Shown one piece after another: positions 34,651-46,159 of a stretch of DNA of 64,000 nt (its first letter is position 1; each line of letters opens with the position of its first letter). Below the pieces are notes generated by a model that ran no database searches, was not told the DNA's origin, and was given only the letters and a program-made list of their open reading frames with translations. The DNA is from Rhabdophis nuchalis (taxonomy: Eukaryota > Chordata > Lepidosauria > Squamata > Natricidae): the NCBI GenBank assembly GCA_039707465.1, contig CM077643.1, positions 39,518,605 through 39,582,604 on the forward strand. Direction: 5' to 3'. A program made the translations under genes and the position numbers.

Positions 34651-35696
34651 ACATAACGAATTAAACAGCTCAAGACATCTATTTTGCCCCATTCTGAAGC
34701 CCCCTTCCAAACTATTTCTGATGTAGATAGAGTCTATTTGAAGGAATACCCTTTTATATGAAAAAAAATGCCTCATATACATTCCAGCAGTTCTCTACGG
34801 TTAATCCAATATAATTTCACTGTGCTATAGGTAGGTATAGTTGTGGATCAGGATACAATAGGATGAGGAAGTTCCAGGATACCCCAAAACGATCTAGGTA
34901 AGCTTCCAAAAAACCTGCCTGAAAGTTGAAGAGATATTATCATACAATGTCAAAGATACTGGACTGGAAAACAAATTATATCTTTAAGTAGAAAGCAGTT
35001 CATAAAATTCCTTGAGGTGTACTCACCTGGATCAGAAATGCCTAGTTAATTCCAATAAAATTATGGAAATCAACTGCCTTGTTGCCTCTTCATCCTGTAT
35101 CTTACCTGTAGAGAGCAAGGACGATGACCTTGACAGAATAGGTGCGCTACAAGGCCAAAAGTTAGGGAAAAGTCTCATTGTGCAACAAATATCTATGCAT
35201 GTAGCAGTAGATTTCACCAAGGTTTTTTTCCCTCCAATTTGCCTTTTAAAAGTTGAACTTTGTGACATTTGTGTTATTTTCATAGGAAAGAGTAGAATCC
35301 CAATGGTAAGTTATAAGAATAATCAGAAATATCCACATTTGTTCTCTTCCCAGGAATGAATAATTCTCCCATAATTTTGATCAACATTCTCCTGTTCATC
35401 GAAGTCTTTTTTTCCCTACCCATAGAGTTTGCAAACTCTTACTTTTTCAAAAAAAAAAAATCCGCTGCAGTTGATAGAGACCCAATTAAATCGTCTGCAG
35501 GTCTCACTAACCAGCCAATTCCTATCCATGTATTTTTCAAACATTGTCTTTCCATCCTTTTCCGAAATGACATTATTTCTAATTTCTAGAGCTAAAAACA
35601 CTAAGCTGTGGAAGGTACATCTACCCTATCATTATAAGATAGTTGATACTGTATTTCACTGATCATTAAAAAAAAAAGAGGCAGCCATAAATGAAG
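34651..35696. other. No gene seen
   Basis: AT-rich. Two overlapping frames around 35012-35359 and 35356-35662 show no domain. Confidence 0.4.
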
Positions 35697-36005
35697 ATAA
35701 TAATAATAGTAATAATAGTAATAATAGTAATAATAGTAATAATAGTAATAATAGTAATAATAGTAATAATAGTAATAATAGTAATAATAGTAATAATAGT
35801 AATAATAGTAATTTAATTTGTAAACCGCTCTCTTTCCCCGAAGGGACTCGAGGCGGTGCACAGGGAATTAAAAATACATATATAAAACCAACAGACATTG
35901 TAATACAAATTTAAAATGAATTAAACCTAGATCCTGTGCTAAAATCCCCGACTATCTAAAAACTAATACCCCTAAAAATCCCTAATAAAACAATTTGAAT
36001 ATTCA
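35697..36005 (-). mobile_element. L2 3' UTR with (AATAATAGT)n tail
   Basis: About 12 units of the 9-mer at 35700-35811, then TTTAATTTGTAAACCGCTCT and the L2 3' hairpin region (CCGAAGGGACTCGAGGCGG). No coding part is left. The 9-mer is a variant of the (AAT)n tail of other L2 copies. Confidence 0.85.
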
Positions 36006-36202
36006 GCTTGAGGTAAATGGGTCGATTAATGGGTCGATGACAAAACATGGTCAGATAAACTCAGAATTTAGGGTGAGGAGTATGTTTGTTCTTAGCCCTG
36101 AGAACCTTTATGTCTGCTGTCCCAACTTGGTCAATTAGAAAAGAAAGACTCTCAACTCCATTCCTAGTAAAAGTACACTTTACTAAAGCCAAATGGTTAC
36201 AG

Positions 36203-36382
36203 CAGTGATGGTGAACCTTTTCGGCACCAAGTGCCGAAAAGGTTGTGTGGAAACCTTGCACGCTCGCACTCGTCAGGGCTGCACTCCAGAAAAGCTGAAC
36301 TTCCAGATTCTAACACACTTGCACACCCAACGGTCAGCTGGCTGGCACACATGTGCAGGCTGGTCTTCAGCACTGCCATTCA
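36203..36382. mobile_element. hAT-like MITE, partial
   Basis: Starts CAGTGATGGTGAACCTTTTC followed by a short GGCACC/GTGCCGAAAAGG inverted repeat. The right end near CACTGCCATTCATG is a weak match. No TSD found. Confidence 0.45.
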
Positions 36383-36828
36383 TGAAGGGAAATTTAGCAA
36401 AGCTAAATCTGGTTTTTCACACCCAAAGCATGTGGTTAATACGTTCTTTCTCTCCCTTCCCCCCTTTCCCCATGGATATCTCCCTTTGCCCAATTATAGT
36501 CAAACAAATTGTTTTGGTAACAGACCTTGGCTTTGCAGGCTGGAGGGTGTTTCATTCCATGGTGCGACCTTGGACCAGCCGGTGGCTCTCATTGGATGGC
36601 ACAATGAGTAGTTTTGATTCTCCTTTTCTTGACTCTTGCCTCCCTGCAGCTCCTTACCCCCTATTGCATATGGGAGACTGGCATCTGGCGAAGCATTGCT
36701 GGTACAACAGGATGACAGTTCTGACATTTTAAAGCTAAAAAGTGAGAGAAGTGATCTCTTTGGTGAATCTGTTAGTCATTAGTGCCAAAAGGAGTTTAAA
36801 AGAACAACAATCAGAATTAATAATGTAG
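36383..36828. other. No gene seen
   Basis: Short frames only; nothing recognised. Confidence 0.4.
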
Positions 36829-37068
36829 GATGGCAATAGCACTGAGACTTATATACCGCTTTACAGTGCTTTATAGCCCTCTCTAAGCAGTTTACAGAGT
36901 CAGCCTATTGCCCCCAACAATCTGGGTCCTCATTTTACCCACCTTGGAAGGATGGAAGGCTGAGTCAACCTTGAGCCTGGTGAGATTTGAACTCCAAATT
37001 GTAGGCAGCCAGCAGTCAACAGAATTGGCCTGCAGTACTGCATTCTAACTACTGCGCCACCATAGCTC
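36829..37068 (-). mobile_element. tRNA-derived SINE (family of 34.4 kb)
   Basis: Reverse orientation: GACTTATATACCGCTTTACA, then CCTCATTTTACCCACCTTGG, then TGCAGTACTGCATTCTAACT. The tRNA-like head is at the high-coordinate end. Confidence 0.85.
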
Positions 37069-37595
37069 GAATGCCAAAACATAAGCACTTTGGTGGATCT
37101 GAACAGAACACAAGAGCTACGAGTGGCGGGGGAATTCTGGGAGTTGAAGTACACACATTATAAAATTGTGAAGGTTGAGAACAACAGATAAAGCAAACAT
37201 ACAGTACCTATGCAGAATGCTCATAACAGAAGGCTACGATAAAGACATTCTTCCATATTCCTTCCAAATAGTTAGAATTTAAAATGTGCTGCTCTTGAAT
37301 CCAAAGACAATATGACTAGAAGCCTTTGATTGACCTCTTCTTCTCGAAACTATCTAATCCACTTTAAAAACAATTTAAATGGGTGGCCTTTACCATATCT
37401 GATGAGAGCAAATTCTCTACTGTAAGAGATTTTCTGAAGCAGAAAATCTCTAAGCCAAGAAGGTTACAGATGATATTTCATGATAAATAAGTGCAAAATG
37501 CAGGTAAACTGTAGAATCGATTGCCTTTGGGATCTGCTTAGATGACTGTGATTATTAATCAGATTAGTAGCAGAATAAATGGAATGAATGAGTAA
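37069..37595. other. No gene seen; MITE half
   Basis: 37105-37180 (GGGAATTCTGGGAGTTGAAG ... GTGAAGGTTGAGAAC) is the right half of a palindromic hAT MITE like that at 23626. The remainder is unremarkable. Confidence 0.5.
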
Positions 37596-39648
37596 GCAAA
37601 TAATAAATAAAATAATAATAAAATTTAATTTGTTGACTGCTCCCTCTCCCCGAAGGGACTCGGAGCGGTGCACAGGGCAAATAAAACAATAAATACACAC
37701 ATATAATTAAAAACAAATTAAACCTTATCCCTGCGCTAAAAATCCAGTTAAAAATTGCTAAAATCCCCATCTAAAATTTCTAGCAACCCCATCGAAGAGA
37801 GACTATCCTAGGCCGGCCAAGCAGAACAGATATGTTTTTAGTTTTAGACGGAAGGAGCGGAGGTCCGTGGTTGTTCTAATGTCGGGGGGAAGGTCGTTCC
37901 AGAGGGCTGGGCCTGCCACAGAGAGAGCCCTTCCCCTGGGCGTCGCCCGCTGACAAAGTCTAGTGGACGGCACCCGGAGAAGTCCCTCTCTGTGGGAGCG
38001 AATCGGCCATGTGGATGTATGAGGCAGGATCCGATCCTGCAGATAGCTAGGTCCCAAGCCATGGAGCACTTTAAAGATGATAACTAGAACCTTGAAGTGC
38101 ACCCGGAAGATGACAGGCAGTCAGTGCAGCTCGCGCAAGAGCGGTGTTACGTGGGTAAACCTTGCGGTTCCCATAATTGCTCGCGCGGCTGCATTCTGGA
38201 CTAGCTGTAGTCTCCGAGTGCACCTCAAGGGGAGCCCCATGTAGAGAGAGTTACAATAGTCCAGTCGGGATGTCACGAGAGCATGAGTGACTGTGCGAAG
38301 GGTGTCCCAATCCAATAGGGGGCGCAACTGGCGAACCAGGCGAACCTGGTAGAACGCCCTCCTTGCCACGGCTGTCACTTGATCTTCCATGGACAGCCGG
38401 GCATCCAGGAGAACACCCAAGTTGCGTGCCCCATCCACTGGGGCAAGATGTTCGCCCCCAATGGCCAGCGATGGAGTCAGCTGGTTGAATCGGGCAGCCG
38501 GAAACCACAGCCACTCGGTCTTGGTCGGGTTGAGCTTGAGTCCGTTTCTTCCCATCCAGATCCGTACGGCTTCCAGGCACTGGCACATCACCGCTACGGC
38601 ATCGTTGGGGTGGTTTGGGGTAGATATATACAGCTGAGTATCATCAGCGTAGAGATGATACTCTACCCCAAAACCACGGATGATCTCACCCAGCGGCTTC
38701 ATATATGTGTTAAACAGGAGAGGCGAGAGGACCGACCCCTGAGGCACCCCACATGTGAGGGGTCTCGAGGTCGACCTCTGCTCTCCTGTCAACACAAATT
38801 GCGATCGGCCAGAGAGGTAGGAGGAGAACCACCGTAAAACGGTGCCTCCCACCCCCAACCCCCCCAGCCGATGCAATAGGATACCATGGTCGATGGTATC
38901 AAAAGCCGCCGAGAGGTCTAATAGGACCGGGATGGAGGAACAACCCCCATCTCTGGCCCTCCAGAGATCATCGACCAACGCGACCAATGCCATCTCGGTG
39001 CTATGCCCGGGCCGAAAGCCGGACTGGCGCGGGTCTAGATAGTCAACTTCCTCCAGGTGACGGGGAAACTGTTGTGCCACCACACTCTCAACAACCTTTG
39101 CCAAAAAGGGAAGGTTGGAGACTGGACGATAGTTGGTTAATAAAGCTGGATCCAAAGAGGGCTTCTTAAGGAGAGGCCTCACCATAGCCTCTTTTAGGGA
39201 GGCAGGCAAGGAACCCTCACTTAAGGATGCGTTGACAACCTCTTGGAGCCAGCCTCGTGTCACCTCCCAGGATGCCAGTACAAGCCAGGAGGGACACGGG
39301 TCCAATAAACATGTGGTGGCTCGCAGTCGCCCACGTAACCTGTCCATATCCTTGGAAGTAACGGAGTCAAACTCCTCCCAAACAAGATCTGTCTCGTGGC
39401 ATCCCACTGGGCCATCAATGAGGGCTAGCTCGTTCTGTATCTGAGCGATTTTCTCCTGCAGAAAAGTCACAAATTCCTCTGCTCTACCCTGTAGCGGGGC
39501 TTCCTGCACCCTCTGTTGAAGGAGGGAGCGGGTCACCCTAAACAGGGCGGCAGGGCGGTTGTCTGCGGATGCTATGAGAGTGGCACAATGATGACGTTTG
39601 GCCACTCTCAGGCCACAATGTAAGTCCGTAAATGGGCTCTTACCTGTG
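37596..39648 (-). mobile_element. L2-clade LINE, best-preserved copy, 5'-truncated
   Basis: The 3' tail (AATAAATAAAATAATAATAA) lies at 37596-37622, the 3' UTR with hairpin to about 37800, and the coding part to about 39640, where similarity to the copy at 1-2190 ends. It is inverted relative to that copy and about 36 kb away. Flanks at the 5' side are repeated AT-rich words (ACAAATAATAATTTAAACAT twice at 39660-39715). No TSD determined. Confidence 0.92.
37803..39640 (-). pseudogene. L2 ORF2 fragment: complete RT domain, one in-frame stop
   Basis: The minus-strand frame runs from about 39640 to the stop at 37803-37805, broken only by a TGA at 38121-38123 where the sister copies have TGG (LHWLPV). 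RT blocks in order: NYRPVSNLPFLAKVVESVV, SGFRPGHSTEMAL, LDLSAAFDTIDHGILLHRL, CGVPQGSVLSPLLFNTYMKP and YHLYADDTQLYIS, then LKLNPTKTEWLWFPAARF, SRLDYCNSLYMGLPLRCTRR and PALWNDLPPDIRTTTDLRSF. Both catalytic aspartates of YADD are kept. The N-terminal endonuclease is missing by 5' truncation, so the copy is not autonomous, but the drift is small and the insertion is recent compared with its neighbours. Confidence 0.92.
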
Positions 39649-40120
39649 TCCAGTAATACAAATAATAATTTAAACATACAAATAAAATAAAAATAATAAT
39701 TTAAACATACAAATAGAAAACAGAAATAAAATAACAGTAAACATTCCATGGAGTATCCTGTCATCTTAATTTCAACCTACATTGATATTCATCCATTTCC
39801 TGAGATACTTCTGTCAGTCAAATCACATTTCCACGATTATTTTACTTTATTTACTTTTCACATTTTTGCACCACCCATTTTCCTCAGAGAAGGACTTTTA
39901 GTATGGAAATGACTGGTTCTTGTTTCTACCCTTCCCTATTGTTCTTTCTCAAGGTTATAAGAGTGATGGTAAGTGATCAAATAGCATTATTTGGAATGTG
40001 GCTTTAAGAAAAAGAAAATGGAAGCCACCAGCAATGGCCATAAAGATAGATGAGGAGTAGAGTGGTGTGCCCATGTCCCATTTTTTAGCATTAAAGGGAT
40101 AGGAGGGAAGATGTTCGGCT
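39649..40120. other. No gene seen
   Basis: AT-rich; duplicated AATAATAATTTAAACATACA words just outside the L2. Nothing else recognised. Confidence 0.45.
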
Positions 40121-40475
40121 TCTGATTTAAACAGCGGTGTCCCCAAAGGCAGCGTTTTAGGACCCCCACTCTTTCTGCTTTACATAGATGTCTTTTGTGG
40201 TCATATTATAAGCAGCTTCATCCTCTTTGTTGATGATGTAAAACTATTTAACACCACCGGCAATACTGCTGCCCTACAAAGCGGCCTTGATTATGTGACA
40301 GAATGGTCATGCGATTGGCATCTCCGAATAAAGAGGGTGTCCATGAGCGCACCAGAGTGCCTACTGTCCCTGTCGTACTGTCCCCATTTAGTTGTACTCG
40401 TTTCCTTTGTCCATGTTTATACTTATCCCTGTTACCTTGTACATGTTTGACAAACGCAATAAAAAAATAAAATAT
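40121..40475 (+). mobile_element. Fragment of a different non-LTR LINE (RT motif plus 3' tail)
   Basis: 40132-40360 reads in one frame GVPKGSVLGPPLFLLYIDVF, then SSFILFVDDVKLFNTTGNTA, then LQSGLDYVTEWSCDWHLRIK: the PQG-type and catalytic VDD blocks of a Jockey-superfamily RT. It is clearly distinct from the L2 and CR1 copies here. It joins directly to a 3' tail (TTGTACATGTTTGACAAACG, then AATAAAAAAATAAAA), so most of the C-terminal region is deleted. The clade (Rex1-like or another CR1 relative) is not resolved. Confidence 0.6.
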
Positions 40476-40644
40476 ACAAATTAAACAAATTAAATAAACT
40501 TTGACCCTCCCCTCTCTACCAATATTATGCCAAATCTTATCATCATAAGATTTTCCTATGTTTTTCTCCTTGACTATGCTTTCTCCTGATTGGAAGATTT
40601 TTCCCCTTCAGCTTTCTTGCTATAGGAAGTGTTAACCCTTTGAA

Positions 40645-41019
40645 TGTCTTCAGGGTTGCCACAGCTAGGCTGGATGGAGCTGTGGGAAAGGGAGGGAGGA
40701 GTAGAAATGGCTGGGGCAATGTATAGCCAAAATAACATTCTTTCTTCTTGGAACCAAGGACACTCTCACCAGCACCTGGAGGGGCATGGATGGGAGTCAT
40801 CTCGGATGAGGAGAGAGACTTGATTGGGGCATGTGATGGTGGTGTGTTATGTGCGGGAGAACTTTGGACTTTGAACTGGATTGGGAAAACCCTGGGGAAC
40901 TTCAGAGTCGGGTTTTCCCCAACTGTGCCAATATGACATGTTTAATAAATCTATACTTTGAGGAAGCCTCTGAGCTTGGAGTTTTGATTTAATCTGGGCT
41001 GTTACTTGGATTCCTGACA
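40645..41019 (+). mobile_element. Solo LTR copy C, uninterrupted
   Basis: Runs from TGTCTTCAGGGTTGCC to GGATTCCTGACA (TG...CA ends). Contains GGAACCAAGGACACTCTCAC, GTGCCAATATGACATG, an AATAAA signal at 40942-40947 and a 70-bp downstream part. It is the uninterrupted relative of copies A (6.3 kb) and B (27.9 kb). No TSD confirmed and no internal genes. Confidence 0.6.
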
Positions 41020-41489
41020 GGAAGAACAGTGGGCTTCCTTTCCTTTCCTTTCCCTTCTGTATTTAGGCATGTAAGTAAGAACGATGACAACATTTCATTT
41101 CCTTCATAAATGCCCTTTTGGATTTGCTTCTAGACCTTCTTAATAAACATGGTTTTAGTCACACGTAGTCAGTCTGCAAAATCCAGAATCCAGTGAATGA
41201 ACTAGGTTCCAATGAGGGAAAGGTCACTTTTGTTTTCTTTAAACATCCTATTGTTTTACATCCCATTTCTACATGCCCCTACCATTTATGGTCATGGGGA
41301 ACGAAAAGGTGCAATGGAAACAAGGATAGAGTGCCCAGAGACGCCTTGTTTTCATGATGCTACTCTAGGATTTCGTCTCTCACAGTCTCACATGGCAATG
41401 AAACAGTTAACAGTGGTAAGTCACTGGCACAATGACGGAGATGGGAAGTTAAGAAATTTGAAATATAAATGAATAATGCAGCTCATAAA
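41020..41489. other. No gene seen
   Basis: Short frame at 41212-41472 without domains; nothing else. Confidence 0.4.
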
Positions 41490-41590
41490 ATGAGGTGCAA
41501 CTCACTTAATAACTGTCTTGTTTGGCAACAGAAATGTTGGGCTCAATTGTGGTTGCAAGTTGAAGACTACATGTAGACTACATGTAGATA
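41490..41590. mobile_element. Right-end fragment of the TA-target MITE seen at 61.3 kb
   Basis: CAACTCACTTAATAACTGTC, then GGCAACAGAAATGTTGGGCT, then GTTGCAAGTTGAAGACTACA. Followed by a duplicated CTACATGTAGA. Confidence 0.6.
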
Positions 41591-41614
41591 GCATGCCACA
41601 AACTGTTGCCAACT

Positions 41615-41745
41615 TAAATGTCTATGGAGATTCTCAGTTGTCTAGGTCACAGTTGTCCCAAAAGTGCTTTTTCAAAAGACAACTGGACTTTGTTTTACTA
41701 GGAAAATCAAAATCCTGCTGATTTTTGGAAAAAAAAACATATTTT
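41615..41745. repeat. Left part of the inverted-repeat element of 29.5 kb
   Basis: GTCTATGGAGATTCTCAGTT, then GACAACTGGACTTTGTTTTA match the left arm at 29492-29580. The right arm with the hammerhead-like core is missing. Confidence 0.6.
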
Positions 41746-41764
41746 GGGATATTGGCAACATCTC

Positions 41765-41998
41765 TGTTTTTAAGCTGAAGAGCCAGCACTGTCTGGTCAT
41801 GTGGTCATGTAGCCGGCATGACTAAATGTTACCTTTCCCCCAAAGGTGGTCCCTATTTTTCTACTTGCATTTTTACGTGCTTTCAAACTGCTAGGTTGGC
41901 AGAAACTGGGACAAGTAACGGGAGCTCACTCCATTATGTGGCGCTAGGGGATTCGAACGGCTGAACTGCCAACCTTAGCCACTGAGCCACTGCATCCC
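41765..41998 (-). mobile_element. Sauria SINE
   Basis: Reverse orientation: GAAGAGCCAGCACTG and TCATGTAGCCGGCATGAC (LINE-related 3' part), CTATTTTTCTACTTGCATTT, then the tRNA-like head GGGGATTCGAACGGCTGAAC and TTAGCCACTGAGCCACTGCA. Sauria SINEs are mobilised by BovB-type LINEs; a BovB 3' end is present at 61.7 kb. Confidence 0.88.
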
Positions 41999-42843
41999 TA
42001 CATATACATATATATGTATACCTATGTATACATGAGTATATGTATGTATGTATGTATGTATACATACCCCCCCCCCACACACACACACATTTGTCTATTC
42101 TAGCCAGAAAACCTTTAGACCTTTTACCCTCTGAATCTTACTGATTCTGAAATCAGAAATGGGAAAAGGTGAATTTGCTTCATCCAATTTAGAGATGTTC
42201 TATGGGAAGAATGTCCCAGTCATATATACCAAATAGTTTTGTGCTTCCTCAGTGGCTGTGTACTGGAGGTGGAGAATAATGCCATTCTCGTTCAACAGCT
42301 AATTTCATAATAGAGTGTAATTGCTACAGTTTCTCACATCTGGGGCTTCCTCTTTTTTCCCTTTCCAGTTGGCCTGACTGCCCAATATTTAATTAGAGTG
42401 ACCCATTTCATACACACACCAACTTGTCACTTTCTAATGAAGATGATCTTCAGCATAGAAGAACGGCTTGATGCATTTTTAGATGGTGCCTGGGGACCCA
42501 TTACTGCAATGTTATTGTCTCTGAATGAGCGTATTTTTTTTATCACACAGAGGAGAACTGAGCTAGAAAATTGTGTAACAGGCTGTAAAAGCTGATCAGT
42601 TCTCCTGTGCATCCTGTTTAGGAATTCCACATGAAAATGGTCTTCTGTACAAATGGCTACATCAATATGCAAATAGCCGCATTCAGGAATTCATTCAAAA
42701 GAGACCTGGAAGGGGAAGACATCTGTATAGTCTCTCCAAAACTATGATGTATGTATGTATGTTTGTATGCATGTATGTACACACACACACACATGTATGG
42801 GTATGTGTAAGTACATGTGTATGTATATATGTATATGTGTGTA
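41999..42843. other. No gene seen; short microsatellites
   Basis: (TATG)n and a C-run plus (AC)n at 42028-42090, (TATG)n-type at 42744-42780. A 65-codon frame at 42398-42595 has no domain. Confidence 0.5.

Positions 42844-42910
<67 letters not shown>
42844..42910. repeat. (GATA)n microsatellite
   Basis: About 16 uninterrupted TATC units on the plus strand. GATA tracts are the core of the snake Bkm satellite, but a single tract of this size is common across vertebrates. Confidence 0.95.
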
Positions 42911-42916
42911 TTATCT

Positions 42917-43276
42917 CAGGGGTGAAATCCAGCAGGTTCTGACAGGTTCTGGAGAACCAGTAGTGGAAATTTTGAGTAATTCAGAGAACCAGCAAATGCC
43001 ACCTCTGGCTGGCCCCAGAGAGGGGTGGGAATAGAGATTTTGCAGTATCCTTCCCCTGGGGTTGGGTGAGAATGGAGATTTTATAGTACCTTTCCCTTGT
43101 GGTGGGATGGGACTATTCTTCCCCTGGTGTTGGGTGGAAATGGGGATTTTGCAGTATCATTCCCCTGCCATGCCCATCAAACCACACCCACCAAGCCATG
43201 CCCACCAAACCCCACCATGCCCACCAAGCCAGGCCCACAAAGCTGATAGTAAAAAAAAAAATGAATTTCACCAATG
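42917..43276. mobile_element. hAT-like MITE, full length, about 360 bp
   Basis: Ends CAGGGGTGAAATCCAGC and GAATTTCACCAATG are inverted repeats. Interior words AGTAGTGGAAATTTTGAG, GATTTTGCAGTATCCTTCCC and CCACACCCACCAAGCCATGC recur at 21.4-22.2 kb and 55.5 kb. No TSD is clear because the left flank is a GATA tract. Confidence 0.7.
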
Positions 43277-43694
43277 AGATATATATATATATATGAAATT
43301 AATACCATTTCGTGATTGTTTATTAAAGAAAATTATAGATGGTTTCTCATTTGTATAAATCCAAAAAAGGTTTTCAATATATAAAACAGTCCTACAAAAT
43401 ACATCAACCCAATTAAAAAGCCATTTCCCAGTTACACATTAAATACCATTGTATGTTGGCAACCAAAGAGGGAAACACGCTTTCAAATAACCTTGCAGAT
43501 TGAGGATCAAGTATACAGCAAATTCTCCAGCAGCTGTGGAACATTTCCAGGATTTTATCCTTCAACATGTCCCAAGAAACAGAATGTAGATGACAACTAA
43601 AATAATACCAACTCTTCAAGCCTTTAGGAGTGAAATAACTACCACCACATCATGATGTCAAATGCCACCTTGATGCTTTGATGCTATACTACTA
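43277..43694. other. No gene seen
   Basis: (TA)n at 43279-43294; otherwise AT-rich with no motif. Confidence 0.45.
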
Positions 43695-43938
43695 TAACAA
43701 TAGCAATAGCACTTAGATTTATATACTGCTTTACAGTGCTTTACTGCCCTCTCTAAGTGGTTTGCAGAGTAAGCCTATTGCCCCCAACAATTGAGGTCCT
43801 CATTTCACCGACCTTGGAAGGACAGAAGACTGAGTCAGCCTTGATCCTGGTGAGATTTGAACTGCCAAATTGCAGGAAGCCGGCAGGCAGCAGAAGTACC
43901 CTGCAGTACTGCACTCTAACCACTGGCCACCACAGCTC
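43695..43938 (-). mobile_element. tRNA-derived SINE (family of 34.4 kb)
   Basis: Reverse orientation with GATTTATATACTGCTTTACA, CTCATTTCACCGACCTTGGA and CAGTACTGCACTCTAACCAC. Full length, moderately diverged. Confidence 0.85.
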
Positions 43939-44073
43939 CTACTATGCTACTCTACTATGCCTCCAGAAGCTATTTTGGTGCCAGTCTGCCATAGACTCTA
44001 GGCTCTGATGGGAGGAGGGCATACATCAAAGGGATAAGAGTTTAACGTTCCACTCGGAGCACTGTCTCAAAGT

Positions 44074-44547
44074 CAGTGGTTTGGAAGCTGAGCTCAGCTG
44101 CATTCTTCGGCTTCTGCAGGCGGCTGTTGTTGTTGTTGCTGCTCCCGAGCCCTGCGACACGCAGTTCTCGCCGTCCGAGGTCGCCCAGCAGGCGCATCGG
44201 GCAGGACAGCTGGGCTGCTCGGATGGCGAGAATTGTGTGTTGCAGGGCTCGGGAGCAGCAGCAGCAGCAACAGACGCCTGCAAAAGCCACCGAGGGGCAC
44301 TTTCCAGGGCTGCCCGCCAGACAGGCTTGGAGGGAGGTGGGTGTGCCGCGCCCGGACAGCCTCCACGGCATTTAGATAGCCGCAGCCTTGGGTCCTCCCT
44401 CCGCATGCCCGCACGCCCGCTCGCTGCGGGAGGAGGGAGGTGGATGTGCGGCTCCCGGAGTCTGCCCATGGCTAGTTGGAGGAAGAGCCGCACTCGAGGG
44501 GCCAAAGAGCCACTCCTGGCTCACGAGCCGCGGTTTGCCGACCACTG
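44074..44547. mobile_element. GC-rich foldback element, probably hAT-derived
   Basis: The right end GCGGTTTGCCGACCACTG is a hAT-like terminus; the left end CAGTGGTTTGGAAGCTGAG is a plausible inverted partner. Inside, 44118-44178 and 44218-44281 are inverted repeats (GCAGGCGGCTGTTGTTGTTG against its complement, and CTCCCGAGCCCTGC against GCAGGGCTCGGGAG) separated by about 40 bp. The block is CpG-rich, unlike its AT-rich neighbours. Frames on both strands run through it but encode low-complexity residues only. No TSD matched. Confidence 0.6.
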
Positions 44548-44633
44548 GTATAGGGTTTCCTGCCTAGGCAGAGGGTTGGACTAGAAGACTTCCAAGGTCC
44601 CTTCCAACTCTGCTATTGTATTATTGTATTGTA
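44548..44633 (+). mobile_element. CR1 3' tail fragment
   Basis: TATAGGGTTTCCTGCCTAGG through GGTTGGACTAGAAGACTTCC to a (TATTG)n-type tail. It abuts the right end of the foldback element, which probably inserted into the CR1 tail. Confidence 0.85.
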
Positions 44634-46159
44634 TCTAGTAAACTTTACCTTTATCAACCAAATGGTGTTAAGAATCATTGTTACTTAGAAGTTCAAGCTG
44701 AGGTAGGGCTGACATTGAAACTGAACATCACAAACTTGAGAGACTATAATATCTTTTTCTACAACGTCTTTCTTGTGAATTTTGAATAGCACCCCCCAAA
44801 ATGATGATCCAAGTTCATAACTCCAATACACTGCATGTATTAGTGTGGATGGAACAAACACTTCTGGGGGAGAGCTACCAACTCTACCCCCCCCAAAGGC
44901 CACTATTTGTTAATATGATTTCTATGAAAAAGGGCCCAATATGACATTCCTTTTGGAGAACAGGGGAATAAGGACTTGCTCTGAAACAGGAAAACACCTG
45001 AACAAAATTGGAACGTAGTGGTTCTTCAGATACATTGAGCATTTTAGTAGTTTGATTCACACCTCTTACTGTAGACTTTTAAATTATCATAGAAGGCTTC
45101 ATTTGCAAAATATGTACTATATTAGTCTTCTCAGATGCTGTCATTTCATCCATTCTGCCACTCTGTAAGGTTATTTGGTTTTTGTCAAGAGTCCTGCCCC
45201 TTTCTCACATCGCCAAAACTTACTCCTTCCCTGGAGAGTAGTACTACTGTCACATCATGTCCAAGGCATAATTTTACTAGACACTTATTCTATCATACTT
45301 ATTATCACATCCCCAATTGCCATACAGCTAATCTATCATCCAGCTATCTGGCAGGAGGTTTGTGTTATGTTGATAAGAGACAAATGAATAGCTTAAAAGT
45401 GGGGTAGAGGGATAGCAAATTGCCTTCTGGGAAGGCAGGAACTTCATTAATTCCAGGACCTCTCCATTCTCAGAGATAATAGAGAAAGAATCCTGGCGAT
45501 GGGCAGAAAGAGCAGAAGTTGATTGATCAGATTGGAGTAAACAAAGGCCAATCAATGGTCATCTTGGCCAGCAAACATCCTAGCTTTTCCATCCCTCTCA
45601 AATGAACAGAATACAGCTCTACAAATCCCAGAAAAGCAATAAAGCCATCTGAAAAGTAATCTATTTGCATTTAACTTAATATTAGCAATGGTGTGAATTG
45701 GCCAACTAAAATGCTCTCAGTCTAAGGCAGATGTAAGTCCAAATCATGAAATTCTATGAATAAATGATTTTAAGAACCATAAGTCACACTGAGCCTATTG
45801 TAATTTGGATTTGTTGAAGAAATAGAGCCAGAGCGAGAATGCGTAATGCACTCAACATAATTTTTCAAAAAAAATCTTCTAATGGGATAAGAACAATTTG
45901 AGAAATTCCGATTAAAGCAGCTTGGTATATTACAAAGTGGCATAATATAGCAGGCTGTTTTTATGGTTTGCTGCACATTAAATCATTGTGACGCGATGCA
46001 GTGATTTACATAATTCCTCCCACATTGGATTTGTTGCACCCAAGTGAGTGAATTGGCTCTGAATGAAATGGATGATTTAATTTTTCTTCTGTCAATAAAG
46101 CAATGAGATTTGAATGCTTAGATGGGGTCAAGTAAGTGCAAATTTGCAGCTTGGAAGCA
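44634..46159. other. No gene seen
   Basis: 1.5 kb without recognisable elements; a few frames of 70-90 codons show no domains. Confidence 0.4.

Noticed and set aside
42844..42910. Sex-chromosome (Bkm) satellite signal
   Set aside because: A single (GATA)16 tract is not enough; Bkm regions contain large clustered arrays, and such short tracts are widespread.
44026..44584. Frames of 99-167 codons on both strands in a CpG-rich block, suggesting a gene start
   Set aside because: The block is an inverted repeat with a hAT-like end; frames on both strands are low-complexity (Ser/Ala/Gln) and unsupported.
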